Shown piece after piece: positions 1 to 10,064 of a DNA stretch of 64,000 nucleotides. The notes beneath the pieces were generated by a model. The model was given only the letters and a program-made list of their open reading frames with translations, was not told the DNA's origin and did not search any database. Origin of the DNA: a bacterium (GTDB lineage: Bacteria; Pseudomonadota; Gammaproteobacteria; Burkholderiales; Burkholderiaceae_C); NCBI GenBank assembly GCA_030824555.1, contig JAVBXK010000030.1, positions 1 to 64,000 of the forward strand. The letters are read 5' to 3'. Each line of letters opens with the position of its first letter. The stretch's first letter is position 1. Both the position numbers and the translations under genes were made by a program.

Positions 1-1
1 G

Positions 2-781
2 GGCGTGGCCTTGGGTGCCGCTTTGGGCAAGCCGGTGTGGGGTGTGCACCACCTGGAAGGGCATTTGCTGTCGCCGTTTTTAAGTGCCGACCCACCTGAA
101 TTTCCGTTTGTGGCCCTGCTGGTGTCGGGCGGGCACACGCAACTCATGCGGGTGGATGCCGTGGGCCGCTATGAACTGCTGGGCGAAACCATCGACGATG
201 CTGCGGGCGAGGCGTTCGACAAATCGGCCAAGCTGCTGGGCCTGCCTTACCCAGGCGGGCCACACCTGGCCCGCCTGGCAGAGGGTGGCAACCCGCTGGC
301 CTACGCGCTGCCGCGGCCGCTGCTCAACAGCGGTGACCTCGATTTTTCGTTTGCGGGCTTGAAGACGGCGGTGCTGACCCAAGTCAAACGCCTGCTGGGC
401 CAGGCACTGTCAGGCCCGTTGAAAGCGGACGCCGCGCTGGCACTGCCCGAGGCCTTGCGGGCCGATGTGGCCGCCTCGACGCAGGCGGCCATCGTGGATG
501 TGCTGGTGAAAAAATCGATGAAGGCGCTGAAAGCAACCGGCCTGTCGCGCATCGTGGTGGCCGGAGGGGTGGGTGCCAACCGCTTGCTGCGCGAGCAGCT
601 GAATGCGGCGTGTGCAGCACGCGGCATCAGGGTGCATTACCCCGAGCTGCACCTGTGCACCGACAACGGAGCCATGATTGCCATGGCCGCCGCCATGCGC
701 GTGCAGGCAGGCCTGTGGCACCCCGCTGCGACCACGCGCAGCTTCGAGGTCAAACCCCGCTGGCCGCTGGATCAGTTGTGA
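2..781 (+). CDS. tsaD: tRNA N6-adenosine threonylcarbamoyltransferase TsaD (5' end outside window)
   Basis: TsaD transfers the threonylcarbamoyl group to A37 of ANN-decoding tRNAs in the cytoplasm, with TsaB and TsaE. The visible 259 codons carry the metal-binding HLEGH motif (about 50-64), then [52 protein letters not shown] and the late CTDNGAMIA segment with the third metal-ligand Asp. All are hallmarks of the Kae1/TsaD fold. The family is usually about 340 residues, so roughly 80-90 N-terminal residues lie left of the window. The frame is open to base 2, and the GTG at 5 is internal, not a start. The stop is TGA at 779-781. A small AT-rich repeat follows directly. Confidence 0.96.
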   Translation, partial: GVALGAALGKPVWGVHHLEGHLLSPFLSADPPEFPFVALLVSGGHTQLMRVDAVGRYELLGETIDDAAGEAFDKSAKLLGLPYPGGPHLARLAEGGNPLAYALPRPLLNSGDLDFSFAGLKTAVLTQVKRLLGQALSGPLKADAALALPEALRADVAASTQAAIVDVLVKKSMKALKATGLSRIVVAGGVGANRLLREQLNAACAARGIRVHYPELHLCTDNGAMIAMAAAMRVQAGLWHPAATTRSFEVKPRWPLDQL

Positions 782-792
782 AGGTTTTAGTG

Positions 793-856
793 GTCAAAAT
801 GTGCTTTAACGCTTTATAAGCATGTACTGTCAGCTATCAATTTGGTTTTGATAGGG
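793..856. repeat. AT-rich intergenic repeat, copy A, with 7-bp hairpin
   Basis: This AT-rich stretch follows tsaD. Read on the minus strand it has the order ATAGCTG, a CTTATAAAGCG core, then CATTTTGACCA, matching the order seen at about 50157-50218 and 35210-35266. A CTATCAA...TTGATAG inverted repeat (834-854) could act as a weak terminator for tsaD. The alignment between copies was made by eye and is imperfect. Confidence 0.5.
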
Positions 857-940
857 TGTTTGTAATTCATAATGCAGTTTTTAAGGTGTGGCTTCGATGT
901 TGATCGGTGTCACCTATGTACTGGCGAAAGACTGAAAAAC

Positions 941-2305
941 ATGATGAATCCGTTGGGCGTTTTGAATGCTGTGAACAGCGCTGTTTGGGGTGGTGCCTCG
1001 GTCAAACGTGCGCGTACGTGGTGTGCAGGCACTTTGTTGGCGGTGGCAGCGGTGCACGGCCATGCGCAACCCGCCAACCAGCCACAAATGCCGATCAGGT
1101 TGGCGATGATCGAAGGCCTGTCCGGCCCGTTTGCCAACACGGGTGAAGCCGTGTTCCGCAACCTGGTGTGGGCCGTGGAGCGCGTCAACGCGCGCGGCGG
1201 TGTGAGCCTGCCCGGCGGCAAACGACAGTTGGCCATCGAGCGTTTTGACAGCAAGGGCCAGACCGAAGAGGCGCTGTCTTTGCTGCGTTCGGCCGTTGAC
1301 GGTGGCATCCAGGTGGTGTTGCAAGGCAATTCGTCGGCACCGGCGGCGGCGCTGATCGAGGCCATCAACAAACACAACGAGCGCGACCCTGCGCGGCGTG
1401 TGCTGTTCCTGAACTATTCGGCCGGAGACCCCACGCTGACCAACGAAAAATGCAGCTTCTGGCACTTCCGTTTCGATGCCCATGCCGACATGCGCGTGTC
1501 GGCCCTCATGAGTGTGCTGAAAGACGACAAGGCGTTGCAAAGCATCTACCTGATCGGGCAGGACTACAGCTTTGGGCAGGCGGTGCTGCGCGAGGCCAAA
1601 AAACAGCTCACCGAGCAACGGCCCGACGTGCGCATTGCCGGTGAAGAGCTGCACCCCATGGCGCGGGTGAAAGACTTTTTGCCTTACGCCACCAAAATCA
1701 AGGCCAGCGGCGCGCAAGCCGTGCTGACCGGCAATTGGGGCAACGACCTGACCTTGCTGGTCAAGGCGGCCAAAGAAGTGGGTTTTGAAGGCACGTTTTA
1801 TACCTTTTACGGCAACGCGCTGGGCGCGCCTGCGGCCATTGGCGACGCAGGCTTGGGCAAAGTGGTGGCCGTGGCCGAGTGGTTCCCCAACGTGGAAGGG
1901 GTCGAGTCGGCCAAGTTTTACCAATCGTTCCGCGAGCGTTTCCCTAACCCGGCTGACGACTATGTGCACCAACGCATGCAGATGATGGTGGAAGCCCTGG
2001 TGCAAGGCATGGAGCGCGCCGGCCCCCGTTTGCTGAAAACGACCGATGGCAAAACCAACCTCGATGTGGCCGCCTTGGCCACTGCCTTGGAAACCGCAGA
2101 GGTGAGCTTTGCCGGGCAAACTGCCCGCATGCGCGCCGCCGACCACCAGGTCCAACAGCCCATGGTGTTGGCCGTCATGGACAAGGCCGGGCAGCCGGGG
2201 GTGAAGTTCGATGTGGAGGGCTCTGGTTATGGTTTCCGCACCCTGCGGACCGTGCCAGCTGCCAAGGCCGAGCAGCCGCACAGCTGCCGCATGATGAGGC
2301 CTTGA
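941..2305 (+). CDS. Branched-chain amino acid-type ABC transporter substrate-binding protein (orphan)
   Basis: The predicted product is a 454-residue periplasmic binding protein of the Leu/Ile/Val-binding type 1 fold. An N-terminal hydrophobic segment ends in HGHAQ and looks like a Sec signal peptide. The mature part opens with the typical IRLAMIEGLSGPFANTGEA strand-loop, and later carries LFLNYSAGDP and YLIGQDYSFGQAV segments usual for the family. ATG at 941 was preferred because the signal sequence follows it; the frame is open upstream to 872, and the Shine-Dalgarno is weak. No permease or ATPase lies beside it, so it is an orphan that either shares a transporter encoded elsewhere or has a sensory role. 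The ligand cannot be told from sequence; the periplasmic location is inferred from the signal peptide. Confidence 0.85.
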   Translation: MMNPLGVLNAVNSAVWGGASVKRARTWCAGTLLAVAAVHGHAQPANQPQMPIRLAMIEGLSGPFANTGEAVFRNLVWAVERVNARGGVSLPGGKRQLAIERFDSKGQTEEALSLLRSAVDGGIQVVLQGNSSAPAAALIEAINKHNERDPARRVLFLNYSAGDPTLTNEKCSFWHFRFDAHADMRVSALMSVLKDDKALQSIYLIGQDYSFGQAVLREAKKQLTEQRPDVRIAGEELHPMARVKDFLPYATKIKASGAQAVLTGNWGNDLTLLVKAAKEVGFEGTFYTFYGNALGAPAAIGDAGLGKVVAVAEWFPNVEGVESAKFYQSFRERFPNPADDYVHQRMQMMVEALVQGMERAGPRLLKTTDGKTNLDVAALATALETAEVSFAGQTARMRAADHQVQQPMVLAVMDKAGQPGVKFDVEGSGYGFRTLRTVPAAKAEQPHSCRMMRP

Positions 2306-2390
2306 CGCTGTGGTGGGCGCAGATCGGCCGCGCCCACCACACAATCACTGGGTTTTGACTGCCCACGCGCAGCCCGCGCACCTGACCGCC

Positions 2391-5300
2391 ATGTGGTTTC
2401 ACTTGCCTTCTTTCATTCAAATGGTCGATGCGCCCACCTTTGCACGCGGGTTGCAGGTGTACCGGGGGCAGCAGGTTCAGGCGCTTGATGTGGCCTGGAT
2501 GGCCGACGCACACTGGCGGCTCAGCGGCCCTGTGAAAGGCACCCAACGCCAACCCTACCGTGTGACGGTGGAGGTGCACCTGATGCCTGACGGCACGACC
2601 TTGGACCGCTGGCAGGGCCGATGCACCTGCCCTGTGGGCTCGCAATGCAAGCATGCGGTGGCCTTGATGCTCAAAGCCGCTTACCAGGGCAAACCCCTGG
2701 CTGACGCGGCAGTTCAGCGCGCAGAGGCCGCTGAAATGGCCAGCCTGCCCCCGGCGGAGCGTCAGCGCCGTGACGCTGAGCGCCAGCGCGTCGAAGCTGA
2801 CCGCCAGCGGCAGCACGCGCAGGCCGAGTTGTTGCGCCTGCGCAACCTGCAGACACAAGCCGCAGAACGCTGGCTGCGGGCCGAGCCCGGCATCGCCAGT
2901 GACTTGCCGGGCGGTGCGGCACTGGCACGTGAGAAGGGGGTGCGCACCGAGTCGCCCATGTACCTGATTCAGCACCAGGACAACGACGGGCCGCACGCCA
3001 GGCTGCGCCTGTACCTGGGCACCTCGTCCCTCAAGGTCAAAGGCGGGTGGACCAAACCCAGGGCGGTGGGGTCCAAGTACTTCCTGCAACCCAGTCAGGG
3101 CTACCGCGAACGTGACGTGGCACTGACCGATGCCGACCGCGAAGCCCTGGAGCTGCTGGGTGCCTTGCCCGCCAGCAGCCATGCGCATTACAACTACACC
3201 GCCGATACCGACTGGCCGCTGGACGGCATTGCCGCCCCCATGGTGCTGGCACGCGCAGCGGCCACCCAGCGGCTGTTCTGGCGGCAAGACGACGGGGCAC
3301 CGGGCAAAGCCATTGCGTGGGGGCCCGAACTGGCGCTGCAATGGCAATGGGTGACACAACCCGACCCCACACCCGAAGAGGCGCTGTGGCAACTTCAGCC
3401 CCAACTGCCCCAGCCCGAGGCCCGGCTGTGTGCCAACCAACCCCAGGCGCTTTACATCGACCTCGGCGCTGGGCAATGCGGCCCGGTGCACAGCGGCCAG
3501 GCGCACAACGGTGCAGGGGGCATGCTGCAAAACCTGCTGCAAGCGCCGCCGCTGCCGCAGCAGGTCATGCTCAAGCACCAGGCTGCGTTGCTGCAACGCC
3601 TGGGCGACGTGGCCCCCATGCCCGCCGTGCTGCCTGCGTTGCAACGCGTGGGTGGCCAGCCGGTGTGGCGGCTGCACCTGTCGCGCGTGGTGGACGACGA
3701 TGCCGAGGCACCCGCCAGCGCCGACGTGGGCCTGCTCACCGCCCAGGTGGACTTTGACTACCAGGGCCACCAAGGCTGGTGGCTGCCGGGTGCCGAGCGC
3801 AACGTGGTGCTGGCGCGTGAAGGCCAGCGCGTGCTGCTGACGCGCGATCTGGCTTCAGAGCAAGCCGCCGTGGCCAGCCTGAACCGGCTGGGCCTGACGG
3901 AATGGACCGAAGGCATTTTTGCCCTGCCGCCCGGTGCGCCCCAAACCCCGTGGCTGATGTGGGCCGATGCGCAGTTCCAGCCCCTGCGCGACGCAGGCTT
4001 CGATGTCAGCATGGATGCCGAGCTACACCAATGGGTGCGCCACGCGGGCGACGTGGTGGTGGACGTGACCCCGCAGCACCGGGCTGGCCCCCATGGCATG
4101 GCCGATGTCAATGGCGAAGGCGACAGCGAAACCCATACCGACAGCAATGAAGCCACTGCCATCTCCGACTGGTTCGACCTGTCGTTGGGGCTGGAGGTGG
4201 ACGGCCAGCGCATCAACGTGCTCCCCCTGCTGCCCCAACTCATTCAAAGCCTGCGCAGTGGGCTTGAACGCCCCACACCGTCTGACGACGACCCGCAGCC
4301 TGCCGACAACCTGCCCCCCTACGTGTACCTGCCCGCGCCCGACGGCAAAGGCTTTTTGCGCGTGGCCACAGCGCCACTCAAACCCTGGTTGGACGCGCTG
4401 CTTGAGCTGTTTGACGACCACCGCACCGACTTTGATGCCGACAGCCTGCGCCTGTCGCGCTTCGATGCCTTGCGCGCCAGCGTGTCCCTGGGCGAGGGCG
4501 TGGCGTGGGACGGCGCGCAGCAACTCATGCAACTGGCCCGGCAGCTGCACGGGCGGGCCGAGCTGCCCGTCACGCCCAAACCCGCCGGACTGGTGGCCGA
4601 CATGCGCCCCTACCAGCAGCACGGGCTGGACTGGTTGCAGTTTTTGCGCTCCCACGGCCTGGCCGGCATATTGGCCGACGACATGGGCCTGGGCAAAACC
4701 CTGCAAACCCTGGCCCACATCCAGGTGGAAAAAGAGGCCGGGCGGCTCAACCGCCCCGCGCTGGTGGTGGCCCCCGTCAGCCTCATGGGCAACTGGCAGC
4801 GCGAAGCCGCCCGTTTTTGCCCGGCACTGAAAACCCTGGTGCTGCACGGGGCCGACCGCCACGGCCGCGCCGAAGACATGGCCCACGCCGACCTGGTGAT
4901 GGCCCCTTACTCGCTGTTGCACCGCGACCGCGAGCGCTGGCTCAACCAGCCCTGGCACCTGGTGGTGCTGGACGAGGCGCAGAACATCAAAAACGCCCAC
5001 ACCCAGGCCGCGCAGGTGGTGGCCGAGCTGAACACCCGCCACCGGCTGTGCCTGTCGGGCACGCCCATTGAAAACCACCTGGGCGAAATCTGGAGCCTGT
5101 TTCACTTCCTCATGCCCGGCTTCCTGGGCAGTCAGGCCAAGTTCCAGCAGCGCTTTCGCAACCCCATTGAGAAGCACGGCGACGGCCAGCGGCTGGCGCA
5201 ACTGCGCGCGCGGCTCACGCCATTCATCTTGCGGCGCACCAAGCAACTGGTGGCGCACGAGCTGCCGCCCAAGGTGGAATCGGTCATGTCGGTGGAGTTG

Positions 5301-6002
5301 AGCGGCAAACAGGCCGACCTGTACGAAACCATTCGCCTGAGCATGGAAGAATCCGTGCGCCAGGCCATTGCCGACAAAGGGCTGGCCAAGTCGCAAATAC
5401 TGTTTCTGGATGCGCTGCTGAAGCTGCGCCAGGTGTGCTGCGACCCGCGCTTGGTCAAAACCCCGGCCGCCGCCAAGGTCAAGTCATCGGCCAAGCTGGA
5501 ACAGTTGATGGAGATGCTGCCCGAGATGCTGGCCGAAGGCCGCCGGGTGCTGCTGTTTTCGCAGTTCACCAGCATGCTCAGCCTGATCGAGGACGAGCTG
5601 AGAAAAGCCAAGATCGAATGGGTCAAGCTCACCGGCCAAACCCAAAAGCGCGACGAAGTGATCGACCGCTTCACCAGCGGGCAGGTGCCCGTGTTCCTCA
5701 TCAGCCTGAAGGCCGGGGGCGTGGGCCTGAACTTGCCGCAGGCCGACACGGTGATCCACTTCGACCCCTGGTGGAACCCCGCCGTGGAAAACCAGGCCAC
5801 CGACCGCGCCCACCGCATCGGCCAGACGCAAAGCGTGTGGGTCATCAAGCTGGTGGCCCAGGGCACCATCGAAGAGCGCATCCTGGCGCTGCAAGCCCGC
5901 AAAGCCGAACTGGCCAACGAGATCTACAGCGGCGCAGCAGGCCGCAAGCGGCCGCTGTTCACCGAGGCCGATGTGCGGGAGCTGTTGAAGCCCATGGTTT
6001 GA
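2391..6002 (+). CDS. SWIM zinc-finger SNF2-family DEAD/DEAH helicase
   Basis: This is a 1203-residue Swi2/Snf2-type ATPase, a dsDNA translocase family. A SWIM zinc finger C-x-C-x5-C-x-H lies near residues 78-88. The long middle region has no motif I recognise. The C-terminal third holds both RecA lobes: Walker A in DDMGLGKT (about 764-771), Walker B/DEAH-box in VVLDEAQN (about 860), SGTPIEN, then FSQFTSM, LKAGGVGLNLPQA, DPWWNPAVE and the arginine-finger motif DRAHRIGQT. ATG at 2391 starts just before the conserved N-terminal portion; the frame is also open from GTG 2310. The gene stands alone. The specific role in recombination, repair or transcription recycling is unknown; the domain calls are secure. 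Confidence 0.9.
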   Translation: MWFHLPSFIQMVDAPTFARGLQVYRGQQVQALDVAWMADAHWRLSGPVKGTQRQPYRVTVEVHLMPDGTTLDRWQGRCTCPVGSQCKHAVALMLKAAYQGKPLADAAVQRAEAAEMASLPPAERQRRDAERQRVEADRQRQHAQAELLRLRNLQTQAAERWLRAEPGIASDLPGGAALAREKGVRTESPMYLIQHQDNDGPHARLRLYLGTSSLKVKGGWTKPRAVGSKYFLQPSQGYRERDVALTDADREALELLGALPASSHAHYNYTADTDWPLDGIAAPMVLARAAATQRLFWRQDDGAPGKAIAWGPELALQWQWVTQPDPTPEEALWQLQPQLPQPEARLCANQPQALYIDLGAGQCGPVHSGQAHNGAGGMLQNLLQAPPLPQQVMLKHQAALLQRLGDVAPMPAVLPALQRVGGQPVWRLHLSRVVDDDAEAPASADVGLLTAQVDFDYQGHQGWWLPGAERNVVLAREGQRVLLTRDLASEQAAVASLNRLGLTEWTEGIFALPPGAPQTPWLMWADAQFQPLRDAGFDVSMDAELHQWVRHAGDVVVDVTPQHRAGPHGMADVNGEGDSETHTDSNEATAISDWFDLSLGLEVDGQRINVLPLLPQLIQSLRSGLERPTPSDDDPQPADNLPPYVYLPAPDGKGFLRVATAPLKPWLDALLELFDDHRTDFDADSLRLSRFDALRASVSLGEGVAWDGAQQLMQLARQLHGRAELPVTPKPAGLVADMRPYQQHGLDWLQFLRSHGLAGILADDMGLGKTLQTLAHIQVEKEAGRLNRPALVVAPVSLMGNWQREAARFCPALKTLVLHGADRHGRAEDMAHADLVMAPYSLLHRDRERWLNQPWHLVVLDEAQNIKNAHTQAAQVVAELNTRHRLCLSGTPIENHLGEIWSLFHFLMPGFLGSQAKFQQRFRNPIEKHGDGQRLAQLRARLTPFILRRTKQLVAHELPPKVESVMSVELSGKQADLYETIRLSMEESVRQAIADKGLAKSQILFLDALLKLRQVCCDPRLVKTPAAAKVKSSAKLEQLMEMLPEMLAEGRRVLLFSQFTSMLSLIEDELRKAKIEWVKLTGQTQKRDEVIDRFTSGQVPVFLISLKAGGVGLNLPQADTVIHFDPWWNPAVENQATDRAHRIGQTQSVWVIKLVAQGTIEERILALQARKAELANEIYSGAAGRKRPLFTEADVRELLKPMV

Positions 6003-6100
6003 GAGGGCAGGCGGCACCTCAGCGACTACGTGGCAAGGCTTGGTAGATACTGTTTACGCCAAAACCCCACTGATTCAATAGCAATAAACCAAGGCAATAT

Positions 6101-7261
6101 ATGCGTCAGACGGTCAAAAACCTTCAAATTTATCGCATCCGCGAGGTGGCCAATGCGGGCATGGGGCGCGATGACGTGCTCAAGTTCTGGTTTGGCGAGA
6201 GTGACGAGGTCACGCCCGAGCTGATCCGCGAGGCGGCCATCGATTCATTGCGCTCGGGTGAAACTTTTTATGCCCACAACCACGGCCTGCCCGAGCTGCG
6301 CGAGGCCATCGGGGCGTACACCGCCAGTCTGCACCCCAAGACCACGGGGCCGGAATGGGCGCAGCGGGTGGTGGTCACGTCGGGCGGTGTCAGTGGCCTG
6401 ATGCTGGCTTGCCAGACTTTGTTGGATGCCGGTGACGAGGTCGTGGCCGTCACCCCGGTGTGGCCAAACCTGGTGGCGCAGCCCGTCATCATGGGGGCCA
6501 CGGTTCGCACTGTCAGCCTGCGACCGGGGGCAGATGGTCTGTGGCAGCTGGAATTGCAGGCATTGCTGGACGCGGTCACACCGACCACCAAGCTGCTGGT
6601 GCTCAACGCGCCCAACAACCCCACGGGCTGGACGCTGACAGCCGACGAACAGCAGGCCATCCTCGCGCACTGCCGCCGCACAGGCACCTGGATTTTGGCC
6701 GACGAGGTGTACGAGCGCTTGTATTTCGACGCGCCTTGCGCTCCCAGCTTTTTGGACATTGCCGAACCAGACGACCGCTTGGTGGTCACCCACTCGTTTT
6801 CCAAGAGCTTCCTGATGACGGGCTGGCGGCTGGGCTGGCTGGTGTTGCCGCCTGCGCTGGTGGAGTCGGTGGGCAAGCTGGTGGAGTTCAACACCTCGTG
6901 TGCCCCTGTGTTTGTGCAGCGCGGTGCCTTGGCCGCGCTGGCGCATCAGGCCGACATCACACCCCGGCTGGTAGCCCATCTGCGCGAGTGCCGCGATGTG
7001 CTCACGCAGGCGTTGCGGGTGTTGCCGGGGGTGGAGTGTGGCGTGCCACGTGGGGGCATGTATGCGTTCTTTCGCATCCAGGGCCACACCGACAGCTTGA
7101 TCACCGCCAAGCGGCTGGTGACCGAGGCTGGTTTGGGCCTGGCACCCGGTGTGGCTTTTGCCGACGAGGCTGATGGCTGGTTGCGTTGGTGTTTTGCCAC
7201 GCGTGATTTGGCTCGGTTGCGGCAAGGGGTAGACAGGCTGGCGCACTGGCTCGGCATATAA
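6101..7261 (+). CDS. PLP-dependent class I/II aminotransferase
   Basis: A 386-residue fold-type I aminotransferase. Visible motifs are the substrate/PLP segment APNNPTGW (170-177), the cofactor Asp in ADEVYERLYFD (D201), and the Schiff-base lysine K235 in HSFSKSFLMTGWRLGW, followed by the phosphate-binding Arg. This belongs to the AspC/AlaT-like group, but the amino donor cannot be assigned. ATG 6101 follows an AT-rich gap containing CTGATTCAATAG, a string also seen near 31912. The TAA stop lies about 130 bp before rpsO, in a region with no other gene. Confidence 0.88.
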   Translation: MRQTVKNLQIYRIREVANAGMGRDDVLKFWFGESDEVTPELIREAAIDSLRSGETFYAHNHGLPELREAIGAYTASLHPKTTGPEWAQRVVVTSGGVSGLMLACQTLLDAGDEVVAVTPVWPNLVAQPVIMGATVRTVSLRPGADGLWQLELQALLDAVTPTTKLLVLNAPNNPTGWTLTADEQQAILAHCRRTGTWILADEVYERLYFDAPCAPSFLDIAEPDDRLVVTHSFSKSFLMTGWRLGWLVLPPALVESVGKLVEFNTSCAPVFVQRGALAALAHQADITPRLVAHLRECRDVLTQALRVLPGVECGVPRGGMYAFFRIQGHTDSLITAKRLVTEAGLGLAPGVAFADEADGWLRWCFATRDLARLRQGVDRLAHWLGI

Positions 7262-7390
7262 TGCGCGGCTGTCCGTCTTTTGGCGGGCGGTTATTCACGC
7301 CCGGTGCGGTGTGGGTCAAAGCCAAGGCTGTGCCTGGTTCAATGCCCATTTCAACTGCGCCGGGACGCATGTTCATCAGAAGGTAGTTTC

Positions 7391-7657
7391 ATGATCGCTA
7401 AATCCATCAAGGCTGACGTAGTCGCCTCCAATGCCCGTGCCGCTGGCGACACCGGCAGTCCAGAAGTTCAAGTCGGCTTGCTGACCGCTCGCATCAACGA
7501 ACTGATGCCCCATTTCAAGACCCATGCCAAAGACCACCATGGCCGTCGCGGCCTGCTGCGCATGGTGAGCCGTCGCCGCAAGCTGCTGGACTACCTCAAG
7601 TCCAGGGATGCTGACCGCTACATTGCCTTGATCGCCAAGCTGGGCCTGCGCAAGTAA
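7391..7657 (+). CDS. rpsO: 30S ribosomal protein S15
   Basis: An 88-residue product, the standard S15 length. It binds 16S rRNA helices h20-h22 in the small-subunit platform. The family signature [16 protein letters not shown], the [12 protein letters not shown] segment and the basic [10 protein letters not shown] region are all present. ATG 7391 has a purine-rich Shine-Dalgarno (GAAGG) just upstream; the longer open frame from 7280 is leader. The rpsO-pnp order is widespread in Proteobacteria, and a strong intrinsic terminator between the two genes separates most of their transcription here. Confidence 0.98.
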   Translation: MIAKSIKADVVASNARAAGDTGSPEVQVGLLTARINELMPHFKTHAKDHHGRRGLLRMVSRRRKLLDYLKSRDADRYIALIAKLGLRK

Positions 7658-7677
7658 GCTGCTGGCTAAAACGAGCA

Positions 7678-7712
7678 AACGCCTGAGTTAGATCACTAGC
7701 TCAGGCGTTTTT
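7678..7712 (+). terminator. Intrinsic terminator after rpsO
   Basis: A perfect 10-bp stem AACGCCTGAG / CTCAGGCGTT (7678-7687 and 7700-7709) is followed at once by a run of T. The inner loop bases can extend the stem. It sits 20 bases past the rpsO stop. Confidence 0.9.
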
Positions 7713-7780
7713 CGCTTCAAAAGCGCCGTTTTCGCGGTGCAAACTTGTATTCAGGGGTCACGTCATTCAGAGCGAAGCTG

Positions 7781-7823
7781 TGTCATTCCAGGCAGATTGC
7801 ATCCGAGTCTGGCTGGAATGGCA
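7781..7823 (+). promoter_or_regulatory. Long hairpin in the pnp 5' leader
   Basis: CATTCCAGGCAGA (7784-7796) pairs with TCTGGCTGGAATG (7808-7820) at 12 of 13 positions around an 11-base loop. Three more outer pairs (one G-U) make it about 16 bp. In Escherichia coli a leader hairpin cut by RNase III lets PNPase repress its own mRNA. A similar role here is inference from position and shape only. Confidence 0.55.
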
Positions 7824-7925
7824 TCGTGTTCTGGGATGTGCTCCGGGCTGCTGGGGGTGGCCTTCAACCCCCAAACCGTTGGCGTTTTTTCAAAACGGCA
7901 ACGTGACATTCCAACAGGAGAAACC

Positions 7926-10055
7926 ATGAGCATGTTCAACAAAGTCACCAAAACCTTCCAGTGGGGCCAACACACGGTCCGCATGGAAACCGGCGAAATC
8001 GCACGCCAATCCGGCGGCGCCGTGCTGCTCGACATGGATGGCACCGTGGTGCTGGCCACAGTCGTGGCCAAAAGCGACGCCAAAGCAGGTCAGGACTTCT
8101 TTCCCCTGACTGTCGATTACCTTGAAAAAGCCTACGCCGCAGGCAAAATTCCTGGCAGCTTCTTCAAGCGCGAAGGCCGCCCCAGCGAATTTGAAACGCT
8201 GACCAGCCGCCTGATCGACCGCCCCATCCGTCCTCTGTTCCCTGAAGGTTTCTTCAACGAGGTACAGGTGGTGATTCACACCATGTCGCTGAATCCCGAA
8301 GTGGATGCCGACATCGCAGCCCTGATTGCGACCAGCGCCGCGTTGTCGGTCAGCGGCATTCCGTTCAACGGCCCCATTGGCGCTGCACGCGTGGGTTATG
8401 TGAATGGCGAATACGTGTTGAACCCCGGTCAAACCCAGCGCACCAGCTCCAGCATGGACCTGGTGGTGGCGGGCACCGAAGCCGCCGTGTTGATGGTGGA
8501 GTCCGAAGCTCAGCAGCTGAGCGAAGAAATCATGCTGGGCGGTGTGGTCTATGGTCACGACCAAAGTAAGGTCGCCATCAACGCCATCCACGAACTGGTG
8601 CGTGACGCAGGCAAACCCGTGTGGAACTGGCAAGCCCCCGCACGCGACGAAGACCTGATCGCCAAGGTCGCTGCTCTGGGTCAAGCCAAGCTGGAAGCTG
8701 CTTACCAAATCCGCAGCAAACAAGCCCGTACCCAGGCTTGCCGTGAGGCGTACTCTGCAGTCATGTCTGGTCTGAAAGCAGACGGCGTGGAATTCGACGG
8801 CGTAAAGGTCGAAGGCATGTTGTTCGACATCGAAGCCAAAATCGTCCGTGGTCAGATTCTGGCTGGCGAGCCCCGCATCGACGGTCGCGACACCCGCACC
8901 GTGCGCGCCATCGAAATTCGCAACAGTGTGCTGCCCCGCACCCACGGTTCAGCCCTGTTCACGCGTGGTGAAACCCAGGCGTTGGTCATTGCCACGCTGG
9001 GCACCGAACGCGATGCACAGCGCATCGACGCACTGAGCGGCGACTACGAAGATCGCTTCATGCTGCACTACAACATGCCTCCCTTCGCCACCGGGGAAAC
9101 CGGCCGTGTCGGCAGCCCTAAGCGCCGCGAAATTGGTCACGGTCGCCTGGCCAAGCGCGCACTGATTGCTGTGCTGCCCACCAAAGAAGAATTCCCCTAC
9201 ACCATGCGTGTGGTGAGCGAAATTACTGAGTCCAACGGCTCGTCTTCCATGGCATCGGTGTGTGGCGGCTGTCTGTCGCTGATGGACGCTGGTGTGCCTT
9301 TGAAGGCGCACGTGGCAGGTATCGCCATGGGCCTGATCAAGGACGGCAACCGCTTTGCCGTGCTGACCGACATCCTGGGTGACGAAGATCATCTGGGTGA
9401 CATGGACTTCAAGGTTGCCGGTACCACCGACGGCGTGACCGCGCTGCAGATGGACATCAAGATCCAGGGCATCACCAAGGAAATCATGCAAGTGGCATTG
9501 GCGCAGGCCAAAGAAGCCCGCATGCACATTCTGGGCAAGATGCAAGAGGCCATGGGCGCCGCCAAGACCGAGGTCAGCGACTTCGCTCCCAAGCTGTTCA
9601 CCATGAAGATCAATCCCGAGAAAATCCGTGACGTGATTGGCAAGGGCGGTGCGGTCATCCGTGCATTGACCGAAGAAACCGGTTGCCAGATCAACATCGA
9701 AGAAGACGGCACCATCACCATTGCCGCTACAGACGGTGCCAAGGCCGATGAAGCCAAACGCCGTATCGAGCAAATCACCGCAGAAGTGGAAATTGGCAAG
9801 GTCTACGAAGGCCCTATCGTCAAGCTGCTGGATTTCGGTGCATTGGTCAACCTGCTGCCGGGTAAAGACGGTTTGCTGCACATCAGCCAGATCGCCCACC
9901 AGCGCGTTGAAAAGGTCACTGATTTCCTCAAAGAAGGCCAGATCGTGAAGGTCAAGGTACTGGAAACCGACGAAAAAGGTCGCATCAAGCTGTCCATGAA
10001 AGCACTGATCGATCGCAATGCCGAAGGTGCCGAACAGGCCCAGCAGCAACAGTAA
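7926..10055 (+). CDS. pnp: Polyribonucleotide nucleotidyltransferase (PNPase)
   Basis: A 709-residue phosphorolytic 3'-5' exoribonuclease of the RNA degradosome. Order: first RNase PH domain (opening near [17 protein letters not shown], with [20 protein letters not shown]), an all-alpha linker, second RNase PH domain ([29 protein letters not shown] and the catalytic segment ending in [16 protein letters not shown]), a KH domain ([20 protein letters not shown]) and an S1 domain ([20 protein letters not shown]). ATG 7926 follows an ACAGGAGAAACC ribosome-binding site and matches the usual N-terminus. The longer frame from 7737 runs through the leader hairpin and is not a start. Length is standard and all domains are intact. 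Confidence 0.98.
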   Translation: MSMFNKVTKTFQWGQHTVRMETGEIARQSGGAVLLDMDGTVVLATVVAKSDAKAGQDFFPLTVDYLEKAYAAGKIPGSFFKREGRPSEFETLTSRLIDRPIRPLFPEGFFNEVQVVIHTMSLNPEVDADIAALIATSAALSVSGIPFNGPIGAARVGYVNGEYVLNPGQTQRTSSSMDLVVAGTEAAVLMVESEAQQLSEEIMLGGVVYGHDQSKVAINAIHELVRDAGKPVWNWQAPARDEDLIAKVAALGQAKLEAAYQIRSKQARTQACREAYSAVMSGLKADGVEFDGVKVEGMLFDIEAKIVRGQILAGEPRIDGRDTRTVRAIEIRNSVLPRTHGSALFTRGETQALVIATLGTERDAQRIDALSGDYEDRFMLHYNMPPFATGETGRVGSPKRREIGHGRLAKRALIAVLPTKEEFPYTMRVVSEITESNGSSSMASVCGGCLSLMDAGVPLKAHVAGIAMGLIKDGNRFAVLTDILGDEDHLGDMDFKVAGTTDGVTALQMDIKIQGITKEIMQVALAQAKEARMHILGKMQEAMGAAKTEVSDFAPKLFTMKINPEKIRDVIGKGGAVIRALTEETGCQINIEEDGTITIAATDGAKADEAKRRIEQITAEVEIGKVYEGPIVKLLDFGALVNLLPGKDGLLHISQIAHQRVEKVTDFLKEGQIVKVKVLETDEKGRIKLSMKALIDRNAEGAEQAQQQQ

Positions 10056-10064
10056 GGCGCTGAC

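Noticed and set aside
914-2344. 476-codon minus-strand frame opposite the binding-protein gene
   Set aside because: Composition is typical of an antisense shadow (many His, Gln, Arg) and it covers a gene with a signal peptide and family motifs.
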